A stretch of DNA of 64,000 bases from the NCBI RefSeq assembly GCF_000235365.1, contig NC_016452.1, positions 124,001 to 188,000 of the forward strand. Reading direction: 5' to 3'. The stretch's first letter is position 1; each line of letters opens with the position of its first letter. This stretch comes from Eremothecium cymbalariae DBVPG#7215. Taxonomy: Eukaryota > Ascomycota > Saccharomycetes > Saccharomycetales > Saccharomycetaceae. This document shows positions 28,306 through 38,857 of the stretch, in pieces. The position numbers and the translations under genes were made by a program. The notes below the pieces were generated by a model. It did not search any database. It saw only the letters and a list, made by a program, of their open reading frames with translations, and had not been told where the DNA came from.

Positions 28306-29034
28306 TTATCGTAACTGCTTGATAATATATTTAGAAAGTTTCTTGGATTCATAGACGTCGTCATGTTGACCCAGGTTGTCAAAGTAGGCACTGAATGGGA
28401 TACCATTCATTTGCAGGATATCCATCAAATAGTTTGACTGCCTTTTACTAACTAATTCATCTTTGTAGGAATATATGAGATGCAATCTAACGTAGGGCCA
28501 TAACTTTTCGTAACCCACCTTAGGATCTTCAAAATCGTCTATAGATTCAAAGGCGTCTTCAACATAAGATTTATAAGCTGGATATTCATCAATCAACTCG
28601 TTTAGAGAATATATCCCACTCACTAGAAACACATTTTTTACAATAGATTGCACTTCAGCCAATTGATGAGCATCTAGGAATGTTTGATTATGGAGCTCGT
28701 CGTCATCTGAAGCAGTAACAAGTTGCCAACATAAGGTAGCACCTACCGAATGGCCCACTAGATGTAATTTGGAGATATGCTTTTCCTTCACTAGCTTATA
28801 TATGTTAGAAAGACAGTCTTGCAGATGGGTAGGATGCATAACTTCCGGAGAGAGCCTATAATCAATTGAATACTGTGACAACTCTTTTGCTTCAAACTTG
28901 ATGTATCCACTTAATTTTAAGAAATCATCAGGCGTATTATTCGTTGATGTCCAGATACCTCCATGGATATAGATAACCGCCTCTGAGCTACCTTCGTGGA
29001 AGATTGCAGTAGTTTCGAATGATGGGTTACTCAT
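28306..29034 (-). CDS. BNA7: Kynurenine formamidase
   Basis: A 242-residue α/β-hydrolase that converts N-formylkynurenine to kynurenine in NAD synthesis from tryptophan. The oxyanion-hole HGGIW motif is at 24-28, and the nucleophile elbow GHSVGA places the catalytic Ser at residue 95. A late Asp in YSYKDELVS and the His in GQHDDVYES complete the triad. It is slightly shorter than S. cerevisiae Bna7 (261). It lies between RPN9 and TIF35 exactly as in S. cerevisiae. Confidence 0.93.
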   Translation of the reverse strand: MSNPSFETTAIFHEGSSEAVIYIHGGIWTSTNNTPDDFLKLSGYIKFEAKELSQYSIDYRLSPEVMHPTHLQDCLSNIYKLVKEKHISKLHLVGHSVGATLCWQLVTASDDDELHNQTFLDAHQLAEVQSIVKNVFLVSGIYSLNELIDEYPAYKSYVEDAFESIDDFEDPKVGYEKLWPYVRLHLIYSYKDELVSKRQSNYLMDILQMNGIPFSAYFDNLGQHDDVYESKKLSKYIIKQLR

Positions 29035-29278
29035 CGCTAATTATTTGTAGTTGTAACAGGACTGAAAACGGTTTTGAGTTCACAGCATTATTATACGTAA
29101 CCCTGAAAAGTCACGAACCCCCCCCCTCTCAGAATAGGATATGCGAAAAGGTAACCGGGAGGTTAGATACATGTAGTTAGCTATTAAATCATTCAGGATA
29201 CGTTTTTTACATACTTAACATTACGTAACTATTGTAGTCCAGAGTCACAATTTACATCTTCACAACGGTTTCTTCGTT

Positions 29279-30094
29279 TTATTTCTTGGGCTTCGACCAT
29301 TCAGCGTGTAGAATCAAATTCATGAAACCCCTACCATCTAACAAACGCAAAGCAGTTTCAGCCTCGTGCTCGGACGAGAATGTAACATATGCAATACCAC
29401 GGGATCTACCGGTTTCCTTATTCCGGACTACAGCAACCCTTGGGATTGTTTGGAACGGCGTTAGCAGCTTCTGTTTAATAGTCATTTCGTCCGCGTTTTC
29501 ATTCAATTGAGTAATCTTCAATGTCATCGCATCATCGCGCTCTCTTTGATCTTTATAAGCATCAGAAGATGGGTCGCGACCACCTGCACGACGGGATGGT
29601 GGTACATATTTGCCCGGAGTAGTTGCCATAGGTGCTGCAGACGACTCTGTCGCCACATCGGCAGGGGCTTCTCTTTCTTCTGTGCTACCAGATTCTCCCA
29701 ACATCTCCTTGAATGGACATTTACTCGTAAAATGACCCGGCATACCACATGTTCTACACATATACAAACTTTTCTCGCCCTCTTGTTTTACCTTCTCCTT
29801 CTCCTTTGCTTCTTGCGCCTTTAGTTCCTTCAACGAAGGGGCCAATTTTAGATGCAGTTCTTCACCTAGTTTTGTCGTGGACAAGTTTGGACCTGGCGGA
29901 GAATTAGCCTCAGCACCATACTTAGCCCATTTCCTTCTAGCCGCAATAGACTTGTTCACCTTTTCAGTAATCTTAATTTCCTTAACCCTCTGCGTGACCT
30001 TTAGTTTTTTCCCACCCTCGATCTTGAAAGAAATAATCGTCTTAGATCCATCTGCATTATCAATTACACGTGGATCCGGTACTTCTGGCATCAT
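29279..30094 (-). CDS. TIF35: Translation initiation factor eIF3 subunit g
   Basis: A 271-residue eIF3g. N-terminal block [21 protein letters not shown], then a CCHC zinc knuckle ([14 protein letters not shown], near 110-125), the conserved [28 protein letters not shown] linker and a C-terminal RRM (about 190-268, with [24 protein letters not shown]). It binds eIF3i (Tif34) and promotes scanning and reinitiation. Two ATGs are adjacent (30094 and 30091); either could start. Confidence 0.96.
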   Translation of the reverse strand: MMPEVPDPRVIDNADGSKTIISFKIEGGKKLKVTQRVKEIKITEKVNKSIAARRKWAKYGAEANSPPGPNLSTTKLGEELHLKLAPSLKELKAQEAKEKEKVKQEGEKSLYMCRTCGMPGHFTSKCPFKEMLGESGSTEEREAPADVATESSAAPMATTPGKYVPPSRRAGGRDPSSDAYKDQRERDDAMTLKITQLNENADEMTIKQKLLTPFQTIPRVAVVRNKETGRSRGIAYVTFSSEHEAETALRLLDGRGFMNLILHAEWSKPKK

Positions 30095-30358
30095 TTCAGG
30101 CAGTTAGGGTCGAATATACCTCGATATCCTTGGCTTATGTTCAAATATTTCCTATGTAATATGCTTTACCTTTATAGATGGAAAGAGCGCTTTTGAAAAG
30201 TTTTAGAAAATTTTTCACTTTCGTTAATGATGATATGAAAATTTAACAAAAACGATGGGAATATTTTAGAGGCGATAATATCAAGCATCTAATGATTTGA
30301 AGGGCGTTAAAGGTAGTCAAGCGGGCGTTAGGAGTATATTTTGTGTGGGACTGTGGTG

Positions 30359-30571
30359 ATGGCGAAGGCTAAGAGCAAGAATACAGTGGTCAAGCTGCTG
30401 TCTACAGCTTTGACGGGGGTTTGCAGACACATTACAGTTACTAGAGGTGCGCCGATAGTCACACAAGTTAGATATGATCCTGTTGCGAAGCGTCATGTGT
30501 TGTTCAAAGAGGCCAAGAAGAGGAAAGTGGCTGAACGGAGGCCTTTAGATTTCCTGCGGACTTCTAAATGA
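30359..30571 (+). CDS. MRPL39: Mitochondrial large-subunit ribosomal protein bL33m
   Basis: A 70-residue basic protein equal in length to S. cerevisiae Mrpl39. It starts [15 protein letters not shown] and has the bL33 features [20 protein letters not shown] and PLDFLR at the C-terminus. The frame is open slightly upstream (TTG at 30341), but the ATG at 30359 matches the family start. It is plus-strand, convergent with SPT5 and next to it as in S. cerevisiae. Confidence 0.95.
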   Translation: MAKAKSKNTVVKLLSTALTGVCRHITVTRGAPIVTQVRYDPVAKRHVLFKEAKKRKVAERRPLDFLRTSK

Positions 30572-30760
30572 CGATGTTTGTGAACGTTAATAATGGGAGC
30601 TGGGATGTTCATTTTATTAGTAAAGGCTGTATGTAGTGTATATATAGCAGCGGTCTTTTAAACATTAACGAGATATTACAGATAGTTAACAACAACGGGG
30701 AAACTTTGAGTTGATCATACAATATATCTATGTAAGGATTGTTTAGAGGGAGCAGACTAC

Positions 30761-33703
30761 TTATCGGTTGGCGCCCCAGGTGCTTCCGCTTCCATTCGCA
30801 GATGGATCGCCCCAGGTAGACCTGTTACCTTGGTTAGTGTTATTGGCAGCACCCCAAGCGTAGCCAGTGCCGTCCTGGCGATGATGTGACTTGTTGCCAC
30901 CGCCCCAAGCAGAAGCGCCTCCCTGGTTGCCCCAGGTGGAAGCACCTCCATATGCCGACTTGTCGCCGCCACCCCAGGTGGAAGTAGCACCTGGTTCTCC
31001 GCCAGAAGTCCAGGTGGAAGCACCGCCCCAGTTTGACTTGTTACCCCAGGCTGAGGCCCCACCCCATGTCGAAGTTGCACCGGTCTGTCCACCCCAGGTT
31101 GAAGCGTTACCGGCTTGGCCGCCCCAGGTAGAAGTTCCGCCGCCACCTTGGCCACCCCAGGTAGAAGCACCACCCCAAGCGGAAGTTCCGCCTGCTCCGT
31201 GAGAGCCCAAGGCGGGAGTCTTTCCACCATCGAAAGAGTTCCATCCTGGTGTCATATTACCACTTAAGTTTGGAGCAACCGTGCCAACTGGAGTTCCAGT
31301 TGCCATATTTCTTGGTGCACTGACGTAACTTGGACCCATTCTTGCATGCGGCATTCTACCCCGCCTACTGACTAGTTCATCATATGAGATACCATCACCA
31401 CCTTCATGGTTAAAGTACATCAATTTGTGCTTGTCTACGGTAATATGTTTGTTTTTGGAGTGCAATTCAACAGTGGCAAGATCGCCATTGACATCTTTGA
31501 CAATACCTAACTGACCTTTATAGCCTGCAGAACAGACTCTTACCGTTTTATTTAGCGCCATATCCCGTCCAACACGGATTGGCTGAGCGGACTGGGAAGG
31601 TGGACCCATTTTTGCAGCTATCTCTGGGTTCATTTTGGATAGGTCTAACTTTGATGCTATCAAATTATCTTTAGAAGCAACAGCTTCAACATTTATAGGA
31701 TTAACGACAAAAACACCAGCGTTTTCTACTATCTTTTTGGAAACGATGAATATCTGATGAGATTGAACGTATAAAACTTGCCCTTCTCTACGAGCACCAA
31801 GTTTTTCTACCACAGTATCACCGATTTTTATTTCTTTACCGCTGCCATCAACAGAGGCAATTCTGGAACGTGAAGTATTGATCTTCTTCAAAATTGAACC
31901 TTTAGTGACTGTGGAGACCTTGCCAGAATCATCCAGAACCTTAAATATATCGTGCCCAGCTTGAATAACACAAGCGACATTTTTGGCACTTAATTCAACA
32001 ATATCATGAAGTGCATATTCACCAGACGTAGGTGTAGAGTCCATAGACTTTGTCAAATTATTAGCAGAAATCGTGAGGTTTTCTCTCGTTTGATCAGAAA
32101 CAAAGGTAACTTGACCATTTTTAACACTCAAAACCAAACCTGCATCTCCTTGGTGATCACCTGACATAACAGAAACATGGTCACCAGGTTCAAAGATCTT
32201 TCTCAAAGATGAGATTAGGAAGCCTAGTGGTTTGGCGTTAAATCCTATTAGCTTTACGCTGATGATATCAGTGGACGTCCTTATAACAATACCTTTGGAG
32301 CCACGTTGTTCTCCACTTAAGATTTCCACTCGATCTCCAGGTTGGAACATTGCCCTTGAAGCCTGTGCCTTTTTGATTGTCTGAGAGATTGTTGTCAAGT
32401 CGACAGCACCATCTTTACTACCGAATCTCGCCAACTCTTCGACAGCTGGATGAATATTCTTGCTCTTTAGATACTGAATCTTGAAAACTTTAATTAGATA
32501 ACCATCGATATAGTCCTCATTCCTGTAAGTAAAGTGTTTCTCATCTCTCTTGTATAAGTTCGCTTGATCCATTCGTAGAGCCATAGTTGGGTTAAATAAC
32601 TGTGGCGGAGGTCTTTGTGAGAATGTTGCCCGCTTGGCTTTCTTTTGCTTGGTATCAGGATCCACCTCATCGTTTTTACCATAGTCCAATCTGGGCACAA
32701 CTTTTAACATGCATTCTAAATTGTTATCGCTGATTTGCTCCACTACAGCCAAATCACCCTTATAAATACCCCTTTTAATTCTGACATAACTTCCAGGTTC
32801 TAACCTGACATCATCAGACTTAGATGGCTTTAGTAATAAAGGTAACTCTTGGACTGGGATCAACAGCTTCTGGTTAACGTATATGTCTGGCACACCATTA
32901 CAGAATTTCTCGATCACAGATTGTTTAGGGGCTTCTATGTAAATTCTGCCAGAAAAACTGTCCCTCTGAAATATGGAAAGAATTTTCAACTTTTTGGAAC
33001 CCATAGACTTGTCAAGGTTGAACTTCTTCTTCAAAAGCTTCTTCACAAGATCCTTTTCCTTGCCCGGCCTACAACGCACACCCCAGATAGTAGCTGTATC
33101 CACACTGGGCAACATAAATCTTTGAGTCACATAGCCATCTTGAGCGGCTGCACGGTACTGCTTCGAACTACTACGCCCATAACGCTCCCGCAGTTCTTTA
33201 GCCAACTTTTGGGCATCTTCCTCCGACGACTTCTGCAAATTTTGATCTAACTGTCTGTGTAATCTATCATCCTTAGCCCTCTGTACTTCTTCCTCTTCGT
33301 CATCGCCATGTGTAATGAAGCCTTCACGCACCAACTCGGAATCCTCTTCGTCTTCCTCCTCCTCATCGTCATCACTAACCTCCGCTTCAATATCTAAAAA
33401 CCTATTCCTTTCACGGCGCTGCTTTTTACGTGGACTGTCATCATCAGATTCTTCGTCCTCATCTTCGCTCTCACCATCTTCATCCTCGTTCGAGGCTTCT
33501 TGAGGGTTTCTGTCATCCGATTTCCCCGCGTTAGCCCCTTCAGCTGCTACTTCTTGATCCTCACCATCCTCCTCCTCCTCCTCGTAGTCTCTTGGCCGTT
33601 TATTCTCAGACCGCCCATCCAAAAACCCGCTTTCCGATTCCTCTGGTATCGAAGAATCCTCTCGCTGCTCTTCTGTCGTTAAAGTAACTTCGCGCTCACT
33701 CAT
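30761..33703 (-). CDS. SPT5: Transcription elongation factor Spt5
   Basis: A 980-residue subunit of the Spt4-Spt5 (DSIF) complex that rides on RNA polymerase II and I. It has a highly acidic N-terminus (residues 1-150, Glu/Asp runs), an NGN domain near 200-290 (ATIWGVRCRPGKEKDLVKKLLKKKF) that binds Spt4, several KOW domains between about 310 and 800 (for example GSYVRIKRGIYKGDLAVVEQ, GDRVEILSGEQRGSKGIV, GDHVSVMSGDHQGDAGLV), and a C-terminal repeat region (about 830-980) of degenerate six-residue S-T/A-W-G-G-A/Q units, the substrate of Bur1 kinase. It is divergent from RAD33. Confidence 0.98.
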   Translation of the reverse strand: MSEREVTLTTEEQREDSSIPEESESGFLDGRSENKRPRDYEEEEEDGEDQEVAAEGANAGKSDDRNPQEASNEDEDGESEDEDEESDDDSPRKKQRRERNRFLDIEAEVSDDDEEEEDEEDSELVREGFITHGDDEEEEVQRAKDDRLHRQLDQNLQKSSEEDAQKLAKELRERYGRSSSKQYRAAAQDGYVTQRFMLPSVDTATIWGVRCRPGKEKDLVKKLLKKKFNLDKSMGSKKLKILSIFQRDSFSGRIYIEAPKQSVIEKFCNGVPDIYVNQKLLIPVQELPLLLKPSKSDDVRLEPGSYVRIKRGIYKGDLAVVEQISDNNLECMLKVVPRLDYGKNDEVDPDTKQKKAKRATFSQRPPPQLFNPTMALRMDQANLYKRDEKHFTYRNEDYIDGYLIKVFKIQYLKSKNIHPAVEELARFGSKDGAVDLTTISQTIKKAQASRAMFQPGDRVEILSGEQRGSKGIVIRTSTDIISVKLIGFNAKPLGFLISSLRKIFEPGDHVSVMSGDHQGDAGLVLSVKNGQVTFVSDQTRENLTISANNLTKSMDSTPTSGEYALHDIVELSAKNVACVIQAGHDIFKVLDDSGKVSTVTKGSILKKINTSRSRIASVDGSGKEIKIGDTVVEKLGARREGQVLYVQSHQIFIVSKKIVENAGVFVVNPINVEAVASKDNLIASKLDLSKMNPEIAAKMGPPSQSAQPIRVGRDMALNKTVRVCSAGYKGQLGIVKDVNGDLATVELHSKNKHITVDKHKLMYFNHEGGDGISYDELVSRRGRMPHARMGPSYVSAPRNMATGTPVGTVAPNLSGNMTPGWNSFDGGKTPALGSHGAGGTSAWGGASTWGGQGGGGTSTWGGQAGNASTWGGQTGATSTWGGASAWGNKSNWGGASTWTSGGEPGATSTWGGGDKSAYGGASTWGNQGGASAWGGGNKSHHRQDGTGYAWGAANNTNQGNRSTWGDPSANGSGSTWGANR

Positions 33704-34063
33704 TTGTTATTGCTCATACAACAGAGTTCAAGAACTAAACCGTCCTCCAAAATATAACTTATCAAACCGCTACGGAACTCACTATACTATAGCACCCAAA
33801 TATAACCTCTCAAAGCAGTCTCGAGATACTAGTTGTTGCTTACTAGCTCATTAATGATGATGATCATCATCATGGATAAGAATATAGTTTGCTGGTGGGT
33901 TCTTTCAAGGCTTCAGAAAATCTTCCTGTCTGAAACATTCACGTAAATAATGATGCGCTATAAAGACATCTCTATCAGCTGAAATATCGCAGAATAAATG
34001 CAGAATTAGAGGGCAATTAGAAGGTTTTATGGGGTTTTTGGATTAGTGATAGGTGTTCAAGAG
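33704..34063. other. Divergent promoter region SPT5/RAD33
   Basis: A 360-bp shared upstream region. A perfect 20-bp palindrome, atgatgatga/tcatcatcat, lies at 33854-33873. No known factor site was recognised with confidence. Confidence 0.6.
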
Positions 34064-34588
34064 ATGGATAAACTATCTTATGACACGGTTTCATCTTTTA
34101 TGCGGGCCAAGATACCACAAGAAATTGAAGATGAGCTGTTAATGGCGTATGCAAACTGTACCGAGGGACAAGATGATCTGAATATGGAGGATATAGGACT
34201 GTTCTTCGAAGAATTGGGGCTTTCTAAGCAGTGGTATAAGATGGTGCGTAAGGACATGGTATGCATTGAGGGTACACGGGTGGTTGATTTTGAAAAACTA
34301 ATGGATATAACGTATAGACTGCTGGTGTTCATGGATAATGAGCGTACGATCGATGAGCAATGGTCACTACTGGTGCGATATTCCGGAAGAGATGAGCAGT
34401 TCCCACAGGTGAAGCTGCGAAACCATGTTCTAAGTGCTAAGGACCTTCAGAAATGCATGGTACAGGTGCAGATGAGTGGTTCGGCGGTGGTTGATATGGT
34501 ATCTGGGGTAACGAAAGGGCCAAGGGTTTATGTCACATACCTAGACTTCGCATACTTACTCGGTAAGCTGGGGTATCTTAGGTTTTGA
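34064..34588 (+). CDS. RAD33: Nucleotide excision repair factor Rad33
   Basis: A 174-residue protein close to S. cerevisiae Rad33 (176). Rad33 is a centrin-like partner of Rad4 in nucleotide excision repair. The sequence shows EF-hand-like helical pairs without strong calcium loops (IPQEIEDELLMAYANCTEGQDDLNMEDIGLFFEELGL). It was identified by length, this fold pattern and its position between SPT5 and ERV25, as in S. cerevisiae. The start is the ATG at 34064; the frame extends upstream only through GTG. Confidence 0.85.
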   Translation: MDKLSYDTVSSFMRAKIPQEIEDELLMAYANCTEGQDDLNMEDIGLFFEELGLSKQWYKMVRKDMVCIEGTRVVDFEKLMDITYRLLVFMDNERTIDEQWSLLVRYSGRDEQFPQVKLRNHVLSAKDLQKCMVQVQMSGSAVVDMVSGVTKGPRVYVTYLDFAYLLGKLGYLRF

Positions 34589-34697
34589 ATTTCTGTTTTT
34601 TGATCGTGATAATTGGGCGGTCTTTCTTTAGTTCTGGGAGTAGATGCCTAGCTACTATATAAACCGTTGGTATATATATATTGTGTAAGAGTTTTAT

Positions 34698-35327
34698 TTA
34701 GATAATGTGTTTAGCTCTAAAATATTTCTTCAAATAGTTTATTTGCCATACACCCAACGAAATGAAAACGAAGATGACCAGGGCAGAGAAGTTTCTAACT
34801 CTTCTATTAGTGGACTCGTTGGTATCTCTCAATCTTTCCTCTCTTGACTTCAGATAGTTGAATTCATCTGCGATTTCGTCGGTCAATTCTTCGATCTTAC
34901 GCAATTCAACTTCAACCGGCTTCAACTTCTCTGCTGTTTGAATTCTACTCCAGTCACGCGCTTCAGAGCCTATTTCAATATCAACCTCAACCTGACGAGA
35001 CAAGGACCTACCAGCGATTTGAGCTTCGTTCTTCAAGCAGATATCAAATGAGGTAGTGTAAGAGGGGGTAAACGTGACACGGATATTGCCAGCAAAATCT
35101 TTCTTCTCGCGATACTGGTTGCCCATACGATCAAAGACATCCAAACTTAAAATCTGGCCATCATTGACCTGCCCATCTGATGTGACTGAAACGATAACCA
35201 ATTGACCTTGCATGACAAAGTCACGGATACACACTTGTTCTGGTATAGTTTGAGCAACCATATCAAGATGTAGCGCACACACGGTAGAAAAAAGTGCGAA
35301 TAAAACACTTATCACTGAATATTTCAT
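34698..35327 (-). CDS. ERV25: p24-family cargo receptor Erv25
   Basis: A 209-residue COPII-vesicle p24δ protein that forms a complex with Emp24 and sorts GPI-anchored proteins from the ER. It has a signal peptide ([18 protein letters not shown]), a GOLD domain with two conserved Cys (VCIRDF... and FDICLK), a coiled-coil stem near 125-165, one membrane span near 180-197 and the cytosolic tail [12 protein letters not shown], which ends like the S. cerevisiae protein. It converges with RAD33. Confidence 0.97.
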   Translation of the reverse strand: MKYSVISVLFALFSTVCALHLDMVAQTIPEQVCIRDFVMQGQLVIVSVTSDGQVNDGQILSLDVFDRMGNQYREKKDFAGNIRVTFTPSYTTSFDICLKNEAQIAGRSLSRQVEVDIEIGSEARDWSRIQTAEKLKPVEVELRKIEELTDEIADEFNYLKSREERLRDTNESTNRRVRNFSALVIFVFISLGVWQINYLKKYFRAKHII

Positions 35328-35620
35328 TTATTGTAGTGCCTAGAGTCTCTTACGTTCGGTCGATAACCTTCTTAATCGATCCCTTTATGTGGGCTGGTTA
35401 CTTGATGTCGTGTTCCCAGTTTTGACAAAGTTAGTGAAAACTAGAAGCTTTTTTCATCATGATATAAATCTATTTTAATCACACGACGAACAAGAGTTAA
35501 ATAAGCTTGAATAAATAAATTAAAATTTAAGGTGCTATCTAAGTTATAGATCATATATTTACAGGATATTTAGATAGTGGGAAACTTTGTCTGTGCAATT
35601 TTATATATATAGTTATTACT

Positions 35621-38587
35621 TTAAGCCTTTTCTGAAGGCTTGGTGATGCGCTCGATCTCGGGACCGATGGCAACGCTGAAGCGACGTTCTGGATTGGAAT
35701 TCACCAGGTACTTCTCGGTTACACGTCGAATATCTGGTAACGATACGTCTAAAAGTTGTTCCCTTCTTTTCTGTCTCATATCATCGGTCAAGTTGTAGTG
35801 GAAAGCAACCGAGCCCTCAGCTCTTGCGCTAATCGGGGCATCGACTTTTTGGAAGATTGTTAGTTTACCTTCATCCAAGTCCTTTTCCGTTAGATTTGCA
35901 TCATTGAGTAAGTATTTTCCTGCATTGTTGAACACAGACATACTATTGACAGGATGTGGATCTCTATATGAGAAGAAGTTCAAGAGGCCGTCCATGCCAC
36001 TGTATGAAGCACCTCCACCGTATGCGCCACCTTTCTCACGGATTTCGCGATGTAAATACTTGAAGGTCAGCAGGTTTGCCATTACCTGCAACGATGCACC
36101 ATCTTCATGAACGTATGGAACACCTGCCAAAGACTGGGCAGTGTAGTGCACTTGAAATGGAAACGGAATGATTGCTGGCTGGGTGTTATCTGACATCTTT
36201 AAAACAGGGTAATTAGCCACAGGGTGAAGTGAAGGTAACTTTGTCTGAGGGAGTTCTCTCAAGAAACTAGAGATTTGATTTTCTATTGAACGGAGATGTT
36301 CTGGGGAGTCAGTTGTCACCATAAATTTGACATTGTCGGAAGAGATAATATATTTCTTTAGTAGTTCAAGCTTCTCAATGATTTCCTTTTGAAACATTTG
36401 TTCATCTTCTAAAATTTCAGGCAAACGATTGAGGAACTTGAGCTGTTCTACACCCGACAATGTTTCATTGATTGATTTTGTAGAATCAATGTGAGCCGCA
36501 GCAAAGCTGCGCGCATATAAGTGCCCACTTTCCGCGACCGCAGCTGTGTTAGATGATGCCAAAGACCTGATTAGAACCTTAAGCTTGTCCTTGTTACTAC
36601 TAAAATCCGTATCGCACAATATTCTCTTCAGAAGATCAAATATATGCTGCGTTTTGCTGTTCAAGGACCAACCGCTAAAGTCAAATTGCAGTTCAGGCAG
36701 ACAGGATATAGGGTCTGAGTTGACATTAATTGAAGTGGATATCCCTCCTGTGTGGAGTTTCATTTGTTCCTCAATTTTGGAATACTCCTCATTAGAGGTG
36801 CCGAGATTTGTCAGAGACTCAACAAACAAAGGCAAATACGGATATAGCTCAAATGGAATAATTCCATTTAACGAACGCTTGCCCCTAAGATAGGTAATCC
36901 CATTCGTTTTCGTTATACGGTGCGTCTGTTGGCCGTTGGTTTCCACGGGATATGCATCACCTACACGAGGGATGTTATTCACAGTCAACGTGGGTAGTAC
37001 AGAGAGATCTTGTTTAGAATTTTGTAACTTTTGAAGTTGCAAACCACGCTCATAGATAACCTTCTTATCATCTGCGTTGAGAGAGCTCAATTTCTGTTGT
37101 AATCGTTTTTGCTCTTTGATCTCCAAAGTTTTTGAAAAATTCGCATTGCCTTCCATTGTAAACTTGAAGCAAGGTTTACTAATCACATATTTGTAAATTA
37201 AATCTTTGAATAGTTGATCTGCCTTATCCTCCCAATCATGTCTGAATCTCTTCAGAATATTGTCAAAACACATAACGTCGAAGGGATCGGTCTTGTTAAC
37301 CCAGCCAGGTAGGATAGAATATAATAACTGTAATCCAAAATCAGACTTTTGGTCTTTCTTAGACAATTCTAGCTGGTGTAAAATTGCTTCGATTTTTTCA
37401 TTCTCAAATGGCCGATCAAGGATGGACTTGAATATCTCCTGGATTTCTTTATGAATTTCCACAGCATTCTTGCAACCTTGAACACCAATTGTGATGAAAT
37501 TTGAGGAAGTATGTGACTCTACCCCAGTATTGACTGAAAATTCATATCCAAGACCCGATTCAATTAACCTCTTATAAAACGGTGAGGAATGACCATCAAA
37601 TAGGAGGTTCCCCAGCATTCTCATTATAAAAGATTCGTATGTATCCTCTGGACTGCCGCAGATCCAAGTAACAGATGTCCTCAGCTGTTTATCTGGAGGC
37701 AACATGGGATCCAACTCGCACATCTCGTGAATTTCAACATCTTTAGTAAGTTTCAATGGTAACAGTTCTTTTGGCCCTTGTCCCAAGCGCTTACCGTACC
37801 CACAAAACTCTTCGTTGAGCCGCTGTAATGTGTCAATCAGGGGGAAATTTCCGTAAGTGAACGTTTTGGAATTTGAAGGATGGTATGAACGCCTGTGGTA
37901 GGCAACCAGGTCATCATATTTCAGGTTCGTTATCTCCTCAGGATCCCCCCCAGAATTATGAAGGGATGGATATATTGCCTCCTGGTGTCTAATCCAAAAG
38001 TAGTAATCGGCATTGGAAACCTGGCCCTTCATCTCATTATAAACAACGCCCTTGAACACAATATCACTAGCCGGATCTTTAACATCACTATGTTCAAGCC
38101 TCCAACCCTCCTGTAGGAAATCCTCGTGCCTTAACAATGGATGTAACGTCGCGTCTAAATACAAATCACGCAAATTTGCAAAGTCCTTCTTGTTGGTGGT
38201 GGCAAAAGGGTAGAAAGTATAATCATGCCCAGTCATTGCATTCATAAAGTTCGCCAACGAACGATTTAGCATCTTGAAAAATGGATCCCTGACCGGATAC
38301 TTCTGCGATGCACATAGCGTAGTATGTTCAAGAATATGCGGCACTCCACTCTTATCAGGAGGATTTGTCTTGAAACCAATGCTGAACACATTGTTGCCAT
38401 CATCACGGTCCACATGTAAATGCCGAGCACCCGTCTGCTCGTGGTTCAGTTCCACAGCCGTCATACTGAACTGAGGAATGTCCTGTACTCGATTGATCTT
38501 ATATCCGTGGAAAACCATCCCAATAGGATACTTTTTCGACCGTTTATGATCCAAACCCTGGGATATACATCTCCGAAATCGCAGCAT
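35621..38587 (-). CDS. CYM1: Mitochondrial presequence peptidase Cym1/PreP
   Basis: A 988-residue M16C metalloprotease that degrades cleaved targeting peptides in the mitochondrial intermembrane space/matrix. The N-terminus MLRFRRCIS is a basic, Arg-rich presequence. The inverted zinc motif HILEH lies at 84-88; the second half carries the family block GGAYGGGASYSGMDGLLNFFSYRDP. The ATG at 38587 is chosen; the frame opens upstream only through GTG at 38626. The promoter is shared with NPL3 and includes a PACE element. Confidence 0.97.
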   Translation of the reverse strand: MLRFRRCISQGLDHKRSKKYPIGMVFHGYKINRVQDIPQFSMTAVELNHEQTGARHLHVDRDDGNNVFSIGFKTNPPDKSGVPHILEHTTLCASQKYPVRDPFFKMLNRSLANFMNAMTGHDYTFYPFATTNKKDFANLRDLYLDATLHPLLRHEDFLQEGWRLEHSDVKDPASDIVFKGVVYNEMKGQVSNADYYFWIRHQEAIYPSLHNSGGDPEEITNLKYDDLVAYHRRSYHPSNSKTFTYGNFPLIDTLQRLNEEFCGYGKRLGQGPKELLPLKLTKDVEIHEMCELDPMLPPDKQLRTSVTWICGSPEDTYESFIMRMLGNLLFDGHSSPFYKRLIESGLGYEFSVNTGVESHTSSNFITIGVQGCKNAVEIHKEIQEIFKSILDRPFENEKIEAILHQLELSKKDQKSDFGLQLLYSILPGWVNKTDPFDVMCFDNILKRFRHDWEDKADQLFKDLIYKYVISKPCFKFTMEGNANFSKTLEIKEQKRLQQKLSSLNADDKKVIYERGLQLQKLQNSKQDLSVLPTLTVNNIPRVGDAYPVETNGQQTHRITKTNGITYLRGKRSLNGIIPFELYPYLPLFVESLTNLGTSNEEYSKIEEQMKLHTGGISTSINVNSDPISCLPELQFDFSGWSLNSKTQHIFDLLKRILCDTDFSSNKDKLKVLIRSLASSNTAAVAESGHLYARSFAAAHIDSTKSINETLSGVEQLKFLNRLPEILEDEQMFQKEIIEKLELLKKYIISSDNVKFMVTTDSPEHLRSIENQISSFLRELPQTKLPSLHPVANYPVLKMSDNTQPAIIPFPFQVHYTAQSLAGVPYVHEDGASLQVMANLLTFKYLHREIREKGGAYGGGASYSGMDGLLNFFSYRDPHPVNSMSVFNNAGKYLLNDANLTEKDLDEGKLTIFQKVDAPISARAEGSVAFHYNLTDDMRQKRREQLLDVSLPDIRRVTEKYLVNSNPERRFSVAIGPEIERITKPSEKA

Positions 38588-38773
38588 CTTTAAAACACCC
38601 AAAATGGACCCAAGATGCTTCTTCACAGCCCTATAAACTCCTAAATTTGCATGTTCTAGTCCACTTATTTCAAAGCTATATATATTCCAATTAAATTTTG
38701 ATAAATTTCAAAACTCACAATATACGAAATTTTAAATCCTGGATCGGATTTGAGTGAAAAATTTTTTAAACCG

Positions 38774-38782
38774 GGTGGCAAA
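38774..38782 (+). promoter_or_regulatory. PACE-type GGTGGCAAA between CYM1 and NPL3
   Basis: An exact Rpn4-type PACE sequence in the 270-bp divergent promoter, 76 bp before the NPL3 ATG and 187 bp from the CYM1 ATG. Rpn4 control of either gene is inferred only. Confidence 0.6.
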
Positions 38783-38857
38783 ATTTTGTGACTTGTTTGC
38801 CATCTACATCACACTTTGCTCGTTGAAGATAAAACAAGGCTTAGGATCGATACGAGG

